Assembly: GCF_002933775.1 (NCBI RefSeq)
Contig: NZ_BEWV01000042.1
Coordinates: 1 to 54,865 of the forward strand
Source: Prevotella sp. MGM1
Lineage (GTDB): Bacteria > Bacteroidota > Bacteroidia > Bacteroidales > Bacteroidaceae
Direction: 5' to 3'
DNA length: 54,865 nt
The position numbers and the translations under genes were made by a program. Of this stretch, positions 1-8,690 are shown piece after piece (position 1 is the stretch's first letter; every line of letters starts with the position of its first letter). The notes under the pieces are model-generated. The model saw only the letters and a list, made by a program, of their open reading frames with translations. It made no database searches and was not told where the DNA came from.

Positions 1-686
1 GAGTCTACCGAATCAAACTCTATATTGCTCAATATTGCCTGTGAGAGAAAACCGTCAGGAACGAACCTTGAATACATTCGCTTGTTGAAATCACGAGAAT
101 ATAACTTTTTAGTACCATTAAAGACACTGATGTGAATGATATTATCATAATAAACGCTCTCCACCTTCACCCCATCGTCATTGTAGGAATACTTTATCAC
201 CTTATACGTTGTAGGATTTACGGCTATATAACAATGATAACGTACGCTGTTATACACCACAACCGTATCTTTCTTCAAATCGTGTGTAACGATTGGCAAT
301 TGAGGCTTTTCTATTTTAAAGGCTTTTTCTTTATCCGGTTCCATGCTTTTCACCAGTTTCAGAACATCACCATTATGATTTTTCAACAAAAACAAGTTCT
401 TTGTCAATTTCAAAATCGGATATTTGGTTATGTCACGACCGATACATAATGTATCCGCACTGACACGGAAAAATGTCGGCTGACTTGTGGTATCAGGATA
501 AAAGATAGTATCCTTTTCTATCTTAAAAACAGGGGCTTCGGTTTCGAAGTCGATCCAAATTCCTTGTAAATTTGCTTTGGCTTCTTTGTCTTCCGTTATA
601 AAACCAACCTGTGATTGTTTTTCATTTTGTCCACACCCGCAAACAAAAACAACAATGAGGAATAAAAGAAAAAGCCACTTGTTCAT
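1..686 (-). CDS. Putative lipoprotein, partial (C-terminus outside window)
   Basis: The reading frame is open from ATG at 686 to the window edge, giving 228 residues without a stop, so the C-terminus is missing. The N-terminus MNKWLFLLFLIVVFVCGCGQ is a hydrophobic signal sequence ending in a lipobox-like VCG-C, so a lipid-anchored envelope protein is likely. The rest has no motif I can assign with confidence. It is rich in beta-prone stretches such as GIWIDFETEAPVFKIEKDTIFY and resembles small Bacteroidales lipoproteins of the DUF4738 type, but that is from memory and uncertain. It starts 23 nt downstream of ugd on the same strand, so it is probably the third gene of the rfbC-ugd operon. Confidence 0.7.
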   Translation of the reverse strand, partial: MNKWLFLLFLIVVFVCGCGQNEKQSQVGFITEDKEAKANLQGIWIDFETEAPVFKIEKDTIFYPDTTSQPTFFRVSADTLCIGRDITKYPILKLTKNLFLLKNHNGDVLKLVKSMEPDKEKAFKIEKPQLPIVTHDLKKDTVVVYNSVRYHCYIAVNPTTYKVIKYSYNDDGVKVESVYYDNIIHISVFNGTKKLYSRDFNKRMYSRFVPDGFLSQAILSNIEFDSVD

Positions 687-709
687 TCTATAAGTATTAT
701 ATGTATATA

Positions 710-2026
710 TCATTTGCCAATACAATGATACTCGAAACCGTTCTCTTTAAGCTCCTCGCTATCAAATATATTACGCCCGTCTATCACCAGAGGATATTTC
801 ATGGCTTTCTTTATGACCATCCATGTAGGCAAACGAAATTCTTTCCATTCAGTAAGCAGAAGCAAAGCATCTGCATCAAGCACCGCATCATATTTGTCAC
901 GACAATAAGTAACCTTATCACCGATGCGCCGTTTGCACTCATCCATGGCTACCGGGTCATAGACCCGGACTGTGCAACCGGCTGAAAGCAAATGTTCTAT
1001 CATGACAAGAGCTGTACTTTCCCGCATGTCATCCGTTTCCGGCTTGAAAGACAAACCCCACAAAGCAATCGTCTTACCTTGTAAGCCGACTTCCTTATAT
1101 ACATTTTTCAATTTGTCAAACAACACTGCTTTCTGCTTTTCATTGACTCGTTCAACGGCTTTAAGGACTTCCATAGAATATCCTTTCTTGTCAGCTGTCT
1201 TTATCAAAGCCTTGACATCTTTTGGAAAACAAGAACCGCCATAGCCGCATCCGGCATACAAGAACTTCCTGCCTATACGTGTATCAGCCCCTATTCCCGC
1301 TCTTACCATATTGACATCCGCACCGACCAACTCACACAAATTAGCAATATCGTTCATAAAGGAGATGCGGGTAGCCAACATCGAGTTTGCGGCATATTTA
1401 GTCATTTCGGCCGAAGGAATATCCATAAATATGACACGGAAGTTGTTTATAAGGAATGGTTTATATAATTTAGTCAGGACTTTCTTTGCCTGTTCACTCT
1501 CGACTCCAACAACAACACGATCGGGAGACATGAAATCACTTACGGCATTACCTTCCTTTAAAAACTCAGGGTTACTTGCCACATCAAATTTCACGTCTAC
1601 CCCACGCTTATCCAGCTCATCCTGGATTGTCGCACGCACTTTGGCCGCAGTTCCGACAGGAACCGTACTCTTGGTTACCACCACGAGATATTTAGTCAAA
1701 TTCTTGCCAATGGTGCTCGCTACCTCCAACACATATTTGAGATCTGCACTACCGTCTTCATCCGGTGGGGTGCCAACAGCCGAGAAAACAATCTCCTGAT
1801 CATTCAGTACAGAAGCTAAATCGGTCGTAAACCTCAATCTCCCGGCCTTTACGTTTTTCACAACCAACTCATCCAGCCCCGGCTCATAAATAGGTATTTC
1901 GCCTCTTTTAAGACGCTCGATTTTATTTAAATCGACATCTACACATGTGACATTCGCCCCTGTATCAGCAAAACACGTTCCGGATACAAGACCAACATAG
2001 CCGGTACCTATTATAGCTATATTCAT
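710..2026 (-). CDS. ugd: UDP-glucose 6-dehydrogenase
   Basis: Oxidises UDP-glucose to UDP-glucuronate with two NAD+, supplying a nucleotide sugar for surface polysaccharide in the cytosol. The 438 residues match the family length. The N-terminal Rossmann motif GTGYVG is at residues 7-12, the central helix carries KYAANSMLATR, and the catalytic cysteine lies in GGSCFPKD at Cys266. A C-terminal UDP-binding domain with FKPETDDMRES follows. It begins 17 nt after the rfbC stop, so the two are almost certainly co-transcribed. Closely related UDP-ManNAc dehydrogenases share this fold, but the FKPETDDMRES and GGSCFPKD context favours Ugd. Confidence 0.93.
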   Translation of the reverse strand: MNIAIIGTGYVGLVSGTCFADTGANVTCVDVDLNKIERLKRGEIPIYEPGLDELVVKNVKAGRLRFTTDLASVLNDQEIVFSAVGTPPDEDGSADLKYVLEVASTIGKNLTKYLVVVTKSTVPVGTAAKVRATIQDELDKRGVDVKFDVASNPEFLKEGNAVSDFMSPDRVVVGVESEQAKKVLTKLYKPFLINNFRVIFMDIPSAEMTKYAANSMLATRISFMNDIANLCELVGADVNMVRAGIGADTRIGRKFLYAGCGYGGSCFPKDVKALIKTADKKGYSMEVLKAVERVNEKQKAVLFDKLKNVYKEVGLQGKTIALWGLSFKPETDDMRESTALVMIEHLLSAGCTVRVYDPVAMDECKRRIGDKVTYCRDKYDAVLDADALLLLTEWKEFRLPTWMVIKKAMKYPLVIDGRNIFDSEELKENGFEYHCIGK

Positions 2027-2043
2027 TTTTCAGATATTAATAC

Positions 2044-2592
2044 TCAATCAAACAAAACCGCATCTTTAAGCAATTGCGCTTTGAGATCCTTGTCGCTCAT
2101 CACAACATTATTTTCCTCAATCGGCCACTTAATTCCAAGCGCAGGATCATTATACAATATACTCGCCTCGCTCTGTGGCGAATAAACATTGTCCACCTTA
2201 TAGGTAAACACCGCTTCATCGCTCATTACAAGAAACCCATGAGCAAAACCACGCGGTATAAAAAACTGTCGCTTGTTCTCTTCACTAAGTTCAACCATCA
2301 CATGTTGCCCGAAAGTAGGACTGCTTTTACGCAGGTCGACCGCAACGTCAAGTACTTTCCCTTTTATGACACGGACCAATTTGGCCTGAGAAAATTCTCC
2401 TTTTTGATAATGCAGACCGCGCAATACACCATAACTTGATTTTGACTCATTGTCTTGTATGAAATCGACATGACCTATATTGCTTTCAAAGTCAGCTTTT
2501 TTCCAAGCCTCGAAAAAATATCCACGTGCGTCATTAAAGACTTTCGGCTCTATAATATAAACACCTTCTATACTTGTTTTTTTGTATTCCAT
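2044..2592 (-). CDS. rfbC: dTDP-4-dehydrorhamnose 3,5-epimerase
   Basis: Epimerises C3 and C5 of dTDP-4-keto-6-deoxyglucose in the dTDP-L-rhamnose pathway. The 182-residue product is family length and is a single cupin. Visible signatures are KVFNDARGYFFEAW, QDNESKSSYGVLRGLHYQ (with the catalytic His in LRGLHYQ), GKVLDVAVDLRKSSPTFG and RGFAHGFLV. I chose ATG 2592 rather than a longer in-frame start at 2664 because the -7 promoter element at 2623-2630 lies between them, and because the protein then begins at the usual MEYKKTSIEG. The partner genes rmlA, rmlB and rmlD are not in this window. Confidence 0.92.
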   Translation of the reverse strand: MEYKKTSIEGVYIIEPKVFNDARGYFFEAWKKADFESNIGHVDFIQDNESKSSYGVLRGLHYQKGEFSQAKLVRVIKGKVLDVAVDLRKSSPTFGQHVMVELSEENKRQFFIPRGFAHGFLVMSDEAVFTYKVDNVYSPQSEASILYNDPALGIKWPIEENNVVMSDKDLKAQLLKDAVLFD

Positions 2593-2622
2593 AAGATAAT
2601 AAAGATTTATATTTCCGTTGTG

Positions 2623-2630
2623 CAAATGTA
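2623..2630 (-). promoter_or_regulatory. -7 promoter element for rfbC operon
   Basis: The minus strand reads TACATTTG, a match to the Bacteroides TAnnTTTG element, about 30 nt upstream of rfbC. I see no good TTTG at the -33 position. It is divergent from, and 60 nt away from, the HU-SPOR promoter. Confidence 0.6.
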
Positions 2631-2690
2631 ATAAATAAATTCCGTTTAGATATTGTTTTGCCAATTTAATTCTACATTAACTTGCTTTTA

Positions 2691-2722
2691 TTTGCAAATA
2701 TCCGCGAAAAGACTTAATTTTG
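2691..2722 (+). promoter_or_regulatory. Promoter of HU-SPOR gene, nearly leaderless
   Basis: TTTG at 2691-2694 and TAATTTTG at 2715-2722 are spaced 20 nt apart, both matching the Bacteroides -33/-7 consensus. The ATG follows only 5 nt after the -7 element, so the predicted mRNA has a leader of about zero to a few nucleotides. Confidence 0.75.
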
Positions 2723-2727
2723 CAGCC

Positions 2728-3753
2728 ATGATTGAATTGGAAAGACATATTGAGATTCTTTTACTTGGTAATGACTGTGTAATAGTCCCCGGATTAGGAG
2801 GCTTTATGACACATCACTCAGAGGCGCGTTATGACGACAACGAACATTTATACCTGCCGCCATTGCGCACAATAGGATTCAATCCCCAACTTAAATTAAA
2901 TGATTCTTTACTTGCCCAGTCATATATTGAGGCATACGATATAAGTTATCCGGAGGCAATACGAAGGATAGAAGAAGAAGTACATGAGTTGAAACAACAT
3001 CTTCGGAACGACGGTAAATACGAGCTGAACGATATTGGGATATTATACATCAACGAAGAAAACAAGTATAATTTCGAGCCATGTGAATGCGGAATACTAT
3101 CGCCGGATTTATACGGTTTGGATTCTGTTGAAATAAAAAAAATATCAAAAGATGAAATGACTTCATCCATAGCCGATATTGACAAGGAGGTCATTATATC
3201 CGAGAATACCGAAATTGAGGATGACAACCTTTCAGACGATAAAACAATAAGAATCAAGGTCGCATGGATTAGAAACGCTGTTGCTGTAGCCGCGTCACTC
3301 ATTGCATTCTTATTCATCACGACTCCTATCTCAAACAGTAACAACAGCTATATCACCGGAAATATCAATAATGGAATAATATCCAATATCAATCCGACAT
3401 CCGGTAGTGAAAAAATGCACAAAATAACTCCAAAAGAGATTAAGGCAGCTGTTTCACAAAAAGATACTATCACAGGCATTAAACCGGATGCAAATCACAA
3501 TATATCCACAAAAGATCAAGATACAGGAGCATACTGCATTGTTTTGGCGAGTAGAACGACAGAAAGAAATGCTAATATGTATATTCAGGAATTACATAAA
3601 AACGGGTATAAAGACGCACATATATACATCAACAACAATATCGTAAGGGTCGTATATGGCCATTACAATAATGAGTCCGAAGCGTATTCCGCATTGCGTT
3701 CTGCACATAATAATGAATATTTTGAACAAGCTTGGGTATATAAAAAGAAATGA
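2728..3753 (+). CDS. CCDC81-type HU domain protein with transmembrane helix and SPOR domain
   Basis: 341 residues. The N-terminal 1-120 begins MIELERHIEILLLGNDCVIVPG and carries PGLGGFMTHH and a second half with NDIGILYINEE; this is the pattern of the CCDC81-like branch of the HU/IHF superfamily, normally DNA-binding. A hydrophobic helix lies at about 183-200 (AVAVAASLIAFLFITTP) after a charged linker. Residues about 265-341 (YCIVLASRTTERNANMYIQEL and following) look like a SPOR domain, which binds septal denuded peptidoglycan. Taken together this implies a membrane protein with DNA-facing HU and periplasmic SPOR ends; that topology is inference. An ATG at 2728 is chosen because the promoter lies just upstream. 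It overlaps the next gene by 4 nt (ATGA). Confidence 0.85.
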   Translation: MIELERHIEILLLGNDCVIVPGLGGFMTHHSEARYDDNEHLYLPPLRTIGFNPQLKLNDSLLAQSYIEAYDISYPEAIRRIEEEVHELKQHLRNDGKYELNDIGILYINEENKYNFEPCECGILSPDLYGLDSVEIKKISKDEMTSSIADIDKEVIISENTEIEDDNLSDDKTIRIKVAWIRNAVAVAASLIAFLFITTPISNSNNSYITGNINNGIISNINPTSGSEKMHKITPKEIKAAVSQKDTITGIKPDANHNISTKDQDTGAYCIVLASRTTERNANMYIQELHKNGYKDAHIYINNNIVRVVYGHYNNESEAYSALRSAHNNEYFEQAWVYKKK

Positions 3754-4292
3754 AAAGAGTAAGATGCCCGAAATGTGATAACTATATCACATTTGATGAA
3801 ACAAAATACGAATCAGGCCAATCACTGTTGTTTGAATGTCCTGAATGTGGAAAACAGTTTAGAATAAGAATTGGAGTATCTAAATTGCGAGCAACTCAAA
3901 AGGAAGAAAATCCCGATGAGAATGCAAATGAAAACGGCTTTGGTTCTATTGTTGTGATAGAAAACGTCTTCCATTATAAGCAAGTCATCCCATTACAATA
4001 TGGAGATAATGTCATAGGACGCTATATGAAAGGTAGCAAAACAAATACTCCTATCGAGACCAACGATCCAAGTATAGATATAACACATTGTATAATAAAT
4101 GTCTGTCGCGACAAAAAAGGTAAATTGAGATATATTTTACGTGACGGTCCTAGCTATACCGGAACATTCGTTGATAATGAAATTTTAGGCGATAAAGAAC
4201 GTAGGGTTATCAGCGACGGCTCTCTTTTCACGATTGGAGCTACAAGTATAATACTACGGGAAGCCCAAACCAAAGATACAGATAGTATTTAG
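3750..4292 (+). CDS. Zinc-ribbon plus FHA domain protein
   Basis: 180 residues. Two CxxC pairs (Cys6/Cys9 and Cys30/Cys33) form an N-terminal zinc ribbon of the MJ0042 type. Residues about 80-170 look like a forkhead-associated domain: VIGRYMKGS contains the GR turn, SIDITHCII matches the conserved S-x-x-H strand, and YTGTFVDNEIL matches the T-x-N loop. FHA domains bind phosphothreonine peptides, so it may read a Ser/Thr kinase signal, but no such kinase is nearby. Its start codon overlaps the stop of the HU-SPOR gene, indicating translational coupling and a shared job. No signal peptide, so cytoplasmic. Confidence 0.85.
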   Translation: MKRVRCPKCDNYITFDETKYESGQSLLFECPECGKQFRIRIGVSKLRATQKEENPDENANENGFGSIVVIENVFHYKQVIPLQYGDNVIGRYMKGSKTNTPIETNDPSIDITHCIINVCRDKKGKLRYILRDGPSYTGTFVDNEILGDKERRVISDGSLFTIGATSIILREAQTKDTDSI

Positions 4293-4365
4293 ATTTTTTG
4301 TTCAAACACTTTCATTATCGTCGTTTGATATGTGATAATGAGGAACCCATATTTGCTTTGCATCT

Positions 4366-4423
4366 AAAAATCAGGCTCAAATTCTGTATCAATAAATTTA
4401 TTGATACAGAATTTGAGCCTGAT
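4366..4423 (-). terminator. 54-bp perfect palindrome, terminator between convergent genes
   Basis: Bases 4370-4396 and 4397-4423 are perfect inverted copies with no spacer, so an RNA hairpin would have a stem of about 25 bp. On the minus strand it is followed by a T run (4366-4370), so it should terminate the C69 dipeptidase transcript. It also sits after the FHA gene on the plus strand but has no T run there. Confidence 0.75.
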
Positions 4424-4451
4424 CAATTGTTAATCGGCCTTATAAATTTAT

Positions 4452-6095
4452 TTACTCATCAGGACATAAGTATTTATTACCTGTTTGCTTGATAAGTTCA
4501 CGAGCATAGTTTGCAGGATATCCGAGACGTTCAACCTTTGAACCAAGACCATATTTTGTTCTTGTAAATTTACCGTCTTTCTCTGGTTTAACTATCATAT
4601 CATTGTATTTTACAATAAGATAGAAAGCGAGTTGCTGCCAACGAGAAAGCATTTGACCAGCTTTTTCAGCTGTATAATTTGTCAGATATTCCACAGCCTG
4701 TGCCGGCTCTTTAGCATATAACTCCATTGCCTGTTTCTCAACCTCCATCTGCAAGTCAAAATAAGATGCATCAAGAGAATCACGAACAGCTTCAAGACTA
4801 TGAAACATCTGGCTATATCTGGGATATACCATATTACTAACCCAATTGCAAACCCAATAAGCACTATTCATTTTAAATGTTAAGGCATCAGCACCAGGAG
4901 CATTATAACATTCCGGAACACGTACTGCACAACAATAAACAGGAGTGAATGGTACCATATTCCCGTCATCATTGCCAAACCACAATATTCCACCTATCTC
5001 ACGAGGAAGCCATGAACGCATCTGACTTACATAAACGAAACCAGACTGTTGGGTCGACGTGGGACGTTCGTTGAAATATGTCTTGCCATCAACTTCAAAC
5101 GCCAATGGTGTAGGGCGGTAAGGCATCTGCCATATTCCGCCACCTATATCACTGTCAAGAGCGAACGGTGTCCCCTCATAATGGTCACGCATACAGTTTT
5201 CCAAATCATGAACACTTATCTTTTTATTAGGCGTAATCCATAAAGGCATTGGTTTCGCATCTTTAACCTTACCTTCGGCGTATGGTATATACTGAGCCAT
5301 TTCGGTACTATAATGATTGAAAAAACTCCAAACACGAGCTTCACAATAGCGACGTCCGCCAAAATCCGGATAAGCATAAGCCTCACAGAAGCTGAAATCA
5401 GCATCCTTTCCATCAAACCATCCCTTACTGCGAGCAAACTTTATAGCATTCTTTGAATACATTACATTCTGCTTGTCTTTCTGGTTAAATGTACGTATTC
5501 TGCTTTGATTTGCATGCGCACAGATTGCATCATCCGGTATACGCAAAGCTACCCATACTACGGATTTACTACCGGCTCCGCATCCCATCATCTCCATTAT
5601 CCACGCTTCATTAGGGTCACAAACAGTAAACGTTTCCCCCTCGCTATTGTATCCGTATGTCTCTGCCAAAGTTGTCATAGTCCTAATAGCTTCACGAGCA
5701 GTACGAGAACGTTGTAATGCAATATAAATCAATGAACCGTAATCAAGAATACCGGTTGAATCCACCATTTCTTCGCGCCCTCCGAATGTTGTCTCTCCTA
5801 TCGTAACCTGATATTCATTTATATTTCCAATAACATTGTAAGTCTCAGGCGCTTCTGGTATTTCTCCGTGATACTTGTTAGTATCCCAGTCAAAAATTTT
5901 ACGCATTGCTCCTTTCTCATGTTTGGCAGCCGGATAATGACATAATGTCTGATACATTCCATAATCATCAGCACTATACGTACACATCACGGAGCCATCC
6001 GCACTTGCTTTCTTACCAACGATAAGATTGGTACACGCCATGGCACTTCCATACACCATAAGCGCAAATACTATTAACGCTTTCTTTCTCATCAT
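4452..6095 (-). CDS. Secreted C69-family dipeptidase
   Basis: 547 residues. A signal peptide (about residues 3-20, KKALIVFALMVYGSAMA) is followed immediately by CTNLIVGKKAS. In peptidase family C69 (Ntn-hydrolase fold) the cysteine exposed at the new N-terminus is the nucleophile, so signal cleavage also activates the enzyme; this arrangement is seen in the sequence. ASADGSVM and the GETTFGGRE segment also fit the family. Expected role is cleavage of dipeptides in the periplasm or on the surface. Two adjacent ATGs (6095 and 6092) are possible starts. It lies 62 nt after the M23 peptidase gene, on the same strand, probably in one transcript with it. Confidence 0.9.
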   Translation of the reverse strand: MMRKKALIVFALMVYGSAMACTNLIVGKKASADGSVMCTYSADDYGMYQTLCHYPAAKHEKGAMRKIFDWDTNKYHGEIPEAPETYNVIGNINEYQVTIGETTFGGREEMVDSTGILDYGSLIYIALQRSRTAREAIRTMTTLAETYGYNSEGETFTVCDPNEAWIMEMMGCGAGSKSVVWVALRIPDDAICAHANQSRIRTFNQKDKQNVMYSKNAIKFARSKGWFDGKDADFSFCEAYAYPDFGGRRYCEARVWSFFNHYSTEMAQYIPYAEGKVKDAKPMPLWITPNKKISVHDLENCMRDHYEGTPFALDSDIGGGIWQMPYRPTPLAFEVDGKTYFNERPTSTQQSGFVYVSQMRSWLPREIGGILWFGNDDGNMVPFTPVYCCAVRVPECYNAPGADALTFKMNSAYWVCNWVSNMVYPRYSQMFHSLEAVRDSLDASYFDLQMEVEKQAMELYAKEPAQAVEYLTNYTAEKAGQMLSRWQQLAFYLIVKYNDMIVKPEKDGKFTRTKYGLGSKVERLGYPANYARELIKQTGNKYLCPDE

Positions 6096-6157
6096 TATTT
6101 ATATTAAACTCTTTTTCTATTTCATTTATTCTTTCTACAAATATTCGTAAATTAGGC

Positions 6158-7813
6158 TTAATACACAATTTTAGTATTAAACACCCTTGTATTTTCACGA
6201 TGATCTGTTGCGAAGAATTTCAAGTGATGAACATTTCCAGTCTTCTCTATTGGTGTATCACTTAAATCACAGACTACCATTGAGCACTTTTCAACTTTCT
6301 CGAAAAGTACAAACCGACCATCGACATATCCCTTATAAGTCTTGATCCCGCTTTTGTTATCATCTACTTCCAATTCTACAACAGCCAATTTGCTCCATTG
6401 TTCCTGTCTTACCGGAGTTATTTCCGGAGCTTCATCGTCATAATCCAACTCATATAAAAGTCCTAGATCCCTTATTTGTCCTGTCACCCAACCGTTTCTA
6501 TACTCGCCTCCATAATACCGATATTTATCATCATGCCCGACGATAAAAAGTTTGCTCGGATCCTTTACCTTTCCTTTAACAGCAATACTCAGTTCAGCCC
6601 ATTGTAATAACGGATATGAAGTATTACTAAAAGAATACATTGGAGAACTCTTGCCTTCCTTTTGCCTTACCTCTGGTCTCAAATGAATATCGTCCGCCAA
6701 AGTACCGTAAGGAATTACAAGCTGCATGCCCGGCAATGAATAACAATTTGTTTTATCCCACTTCAGCATTAACGTAAAATCCCCATCGTCATCCTCTTTC
6801 GAAATATTTTGTGCAATTCCACTCACCACAAATTTGTAATTTGACGTATTTCCAAATATATCCCGTAAAATATATTCCAAATGATAATCACGCTCTTCAT
6901 TTATGTCTACTATCCCCAAACTATCATCCGCTTTCAACATGTCAAGCCTGTTGCTTGGTGTCGTAAATGATTTCATATACCATACTCCGCTTTGATAATA
7001 ATGACCGTAATCTCCCCAAACATTCACCATCCTTGTGCTTTGCGAGGGGAAGTCCGTAACACATGCATGAAAAACTTCCTTTCCATCAACCAATAGTATT
7101 GTTTCATACACTCCATATCTATTATACGTGGCCTCTGAATAATCATTTGCCCATAAACCAAATCCAATTTTACCCCAACCTATGAAATGCTCCTCCATGT
7201 TATGTGAGATAAATCGAAATGCCTGACAGGTACGATTTTTATTAAACAATCCCAAATCCTTCATCGGATACACCAGAAATCCGTGAGCCATTGGTGGGGT
7301 CTCATCTTTAATATATGAACTTAACACACTAAGAGGATCTAATAATCTACCAGTTTTTGTGTCTCGCAATTCAAGATGCAAGTGTGGAGCTTGACTAGCA
7401 CCCGTATTTCCACTAACAGCGATAAGTTGTCCTTCAGACAATGGGCAATCCAATGGAGACAATCTTACGTCTGCAATATATGATTGATTTTCATACTGCC
7501 ATTTCCTCAATAGCGATTTTATGCGTGGTGAAAAAGATTTCAAATGACAATACACGCTGGTCTTTCCATCCGGATGAGCCACATAGACAGCATTACCGAA
7601 GCCAAACATTCCGACTGTAATTCTGCTCACATATCCTTCACCGATAGAATAGATAGGTTTACCCTCTACCCCACCTGTTTTCACATCAATACCGTTATGG
7701 AAATGATTGGGGCGAGGCTCACCAAAATTCCCCGCCAAAGACATTTCATAGTCTACCGGCGGGGTGTAATTGATTGATATTGCCAAAAACAATCCGGCAA
7801 TAAAACTCAACAT
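6158..7813 (-). CDS. M23-family peptidoglycan metallopeptidase
   Basis: 551 residues with a short N-terminal hydrophobic segment (MLSFIAGLFLAISINY), a probable signal peptide or anchor. The LytM/M23 domain covers about residues 20-165: zinc ligands are His39 and Asp43 in HFHNGID and His146 in HLHLE (144-148), all present. This predicts a zinc endopeptidase cutting peptidoglycan cross-links. The long C-terminal part (about 170-551) has beta-rich Ig-like character and no motif I can name. The start codon overlaps the end of nadC by 7 nt, so translation is likely coupled. Two peptidases in a row here suggest cell-wall or peptide turnover. Confidence 0.88.
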   Translation of the reverse strand: MLSFIAGLFLAISINYTPPVDYEMSLAGNFGEPRPNHFHNGIDVKTGGVEGKPIYSIGEGYVSRITVGMFGFGNAVYVAHPDGKTSVYCHLKSFSPRIKSLLRKWQYENQSYIADVRLSPLDCPLSEGQLIAVSGNTGASQAPHLHLELRDTKTGRLLDPLSVLSSYIKDETPPMAHGFLVYPMKDLGLFNKNRTCQAFRFISHNMEEHFIGWGKIGFGLWANDYSEATYNRYGVYETILLVDGKEVFHACVTDFPSQSTRMVNVWGDYGHYYQSGVWYMKSFTTPSNRLDMLKADDSLGIVDINEERDYHLEYILRDIFGNTSNYKFVVSGIAQNISKEDDDGDFTLMLKWDKTNCYSLPGMQLVIPYGTLADDIHLRPEVRQKEGKSSPMYSFSNTSYPLLQWAELSIAVKGKVKDPSKLFIVGHDDKYRYYGGEYRNGWVTGQIRDLGLLYELDYDDEAPEITPVRQEQWSKLAVVELEVDDNKSGIKTYKGYVDGRFVLFEKVEKCSMVVCDLSDTPIEKTGNVHHLKFFATDHRENTRVFNTKIVY

Positions 7814-8655
7814 GCCTTAAAACTCATATCAAGTCCTTTTACCGAGTGTGTCAAAGCGCCAACAGAAATAAAATCGACCCCACACTCTGCATAATCACGA
7901 ATAGTGTCGAATGTTATTCCACCGCTCGACTCAACTTCGTATACACCATTCACAAGCTCTACAGCTTTCCTGGTATCATCCACAGAGAAATTATCAAGCA
8001 TTATTCTATTCACTCCACCACAGTCAAGCACCTGACGCAACTCATCAAAATCACGAACCTCTATTTCTATTTTCAAGTCAAGTCCATTGGTTTTGAGATA
8101 ATCATGACATCTGTTTATTGCATTGGATATACCTCCTGCAAAGTCTATATGATTGTCTTTCAGCAATATCATATCGAAAAGTCCGATACGATGATTGCAC
8201 CCTCCACCTATCTTTACAGCCTGCTTTTCAAGCATTCGCATTCCGGGTGTTGTTTTTCTTGTGTCCAATATTCGCGTTTTCGTTCCTGCGATACGTTCCA
8301 CATATTTATTAGTCATGGTTGCAATACCGCTCATACGTTGCATTATATTCAACATGAGCCTTTCTGTTTGCAACAAAGAACGTACTTTTCCCGTGACAAC
8401 CATCGCCACGTCACCTTTACTCACCTTAACACCATCATTTATAAGCACTTCCACATTCATTGACGAATCAAAACGTGCAAAGACCTTTTGGGCTACTTCC
8501 ACTCCTGCCAATATACCGTCCTCCTTTATCAGAAGATGCGATTTTCCCATAGCTTCATCCGGTATGCAACATAGCGTTGTATGATCCCCATCACCTATAT
8601 CTTCCGCAAAAGAAAGATCTATCAGTCTGTCTGTCAATTCGTTTACACTTAACAT
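7807..8655 (-). CDS. nadC: Nicotinate-nucleotide diphosphorylase (carboxylating)
   Basis: Converts quinolinate and PRPP to nicotinate mononucleotide in de novo NAD synthesis. The 282 residues match family length. Diagnostic stretches are EDIGDGDHTT near the N-terminus, TRKTTPGMRMLEKQAVKIGGG with the basic quinolinate/PRPP-binding residues, HRIGLFDMILLKDNHI, EIEVRDFDEL, IMLDNFS and ESSGGI. nadA and nadB are not nearby. A pentanucleotide repeat lies in its 35-bp upstream gap. The last codons overlap the start of the M23 gene. Confidence 0.95.
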   Translation of the reverse strand: MLSVNELTDRLIDLSFAEDIGDGDHTTLCCIPDEAMGKSHLLIKEDGILAGVEVAQKVFARFDSSMNVEVLINDGVKVSKGDVAMVVTGKVRSLLQTERLMLNIMQRMSGIATMTNKYVERIAGTKTRILDTRKTTPGMRMLEKQAVKIGGGCNHRIGLFDMILLKDNHIDFAGGISNAINRCHDYLKTNGLDLKIEIEVRDFDELRQVLDCGGVNRIMLDNFSVDDTRKAVELVNGVYEVESSGGITFDTIRDYAECGVDFISVGALTHSVKGLDMSFKAC

Positions 8656-8665
8656 AGCTATCTCT

Positions 8666-8690
8666 ATTATATTATATTATATTATATTAT
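8666..8690. repeat. Five perfect tandem copies of ATTAT
   Basis: Positions 8666-8690 are exactly (ATTAT)x5, filling most of the 35-bp gap between the stop of the outer-membrane protein gene (8691) and the ATG of nadC (8655). A repeat of this kind in an untranslated region can change length by slippage. Whether this one does cannot be seen from one sequence. Confidence 0.9.

Noticed and set aside
2593..2664. 24-residue N-terminal extension of RfbC
   Set aside because: The -7 promoter element lies inside it and the family begins at MEYKK-type sequence.
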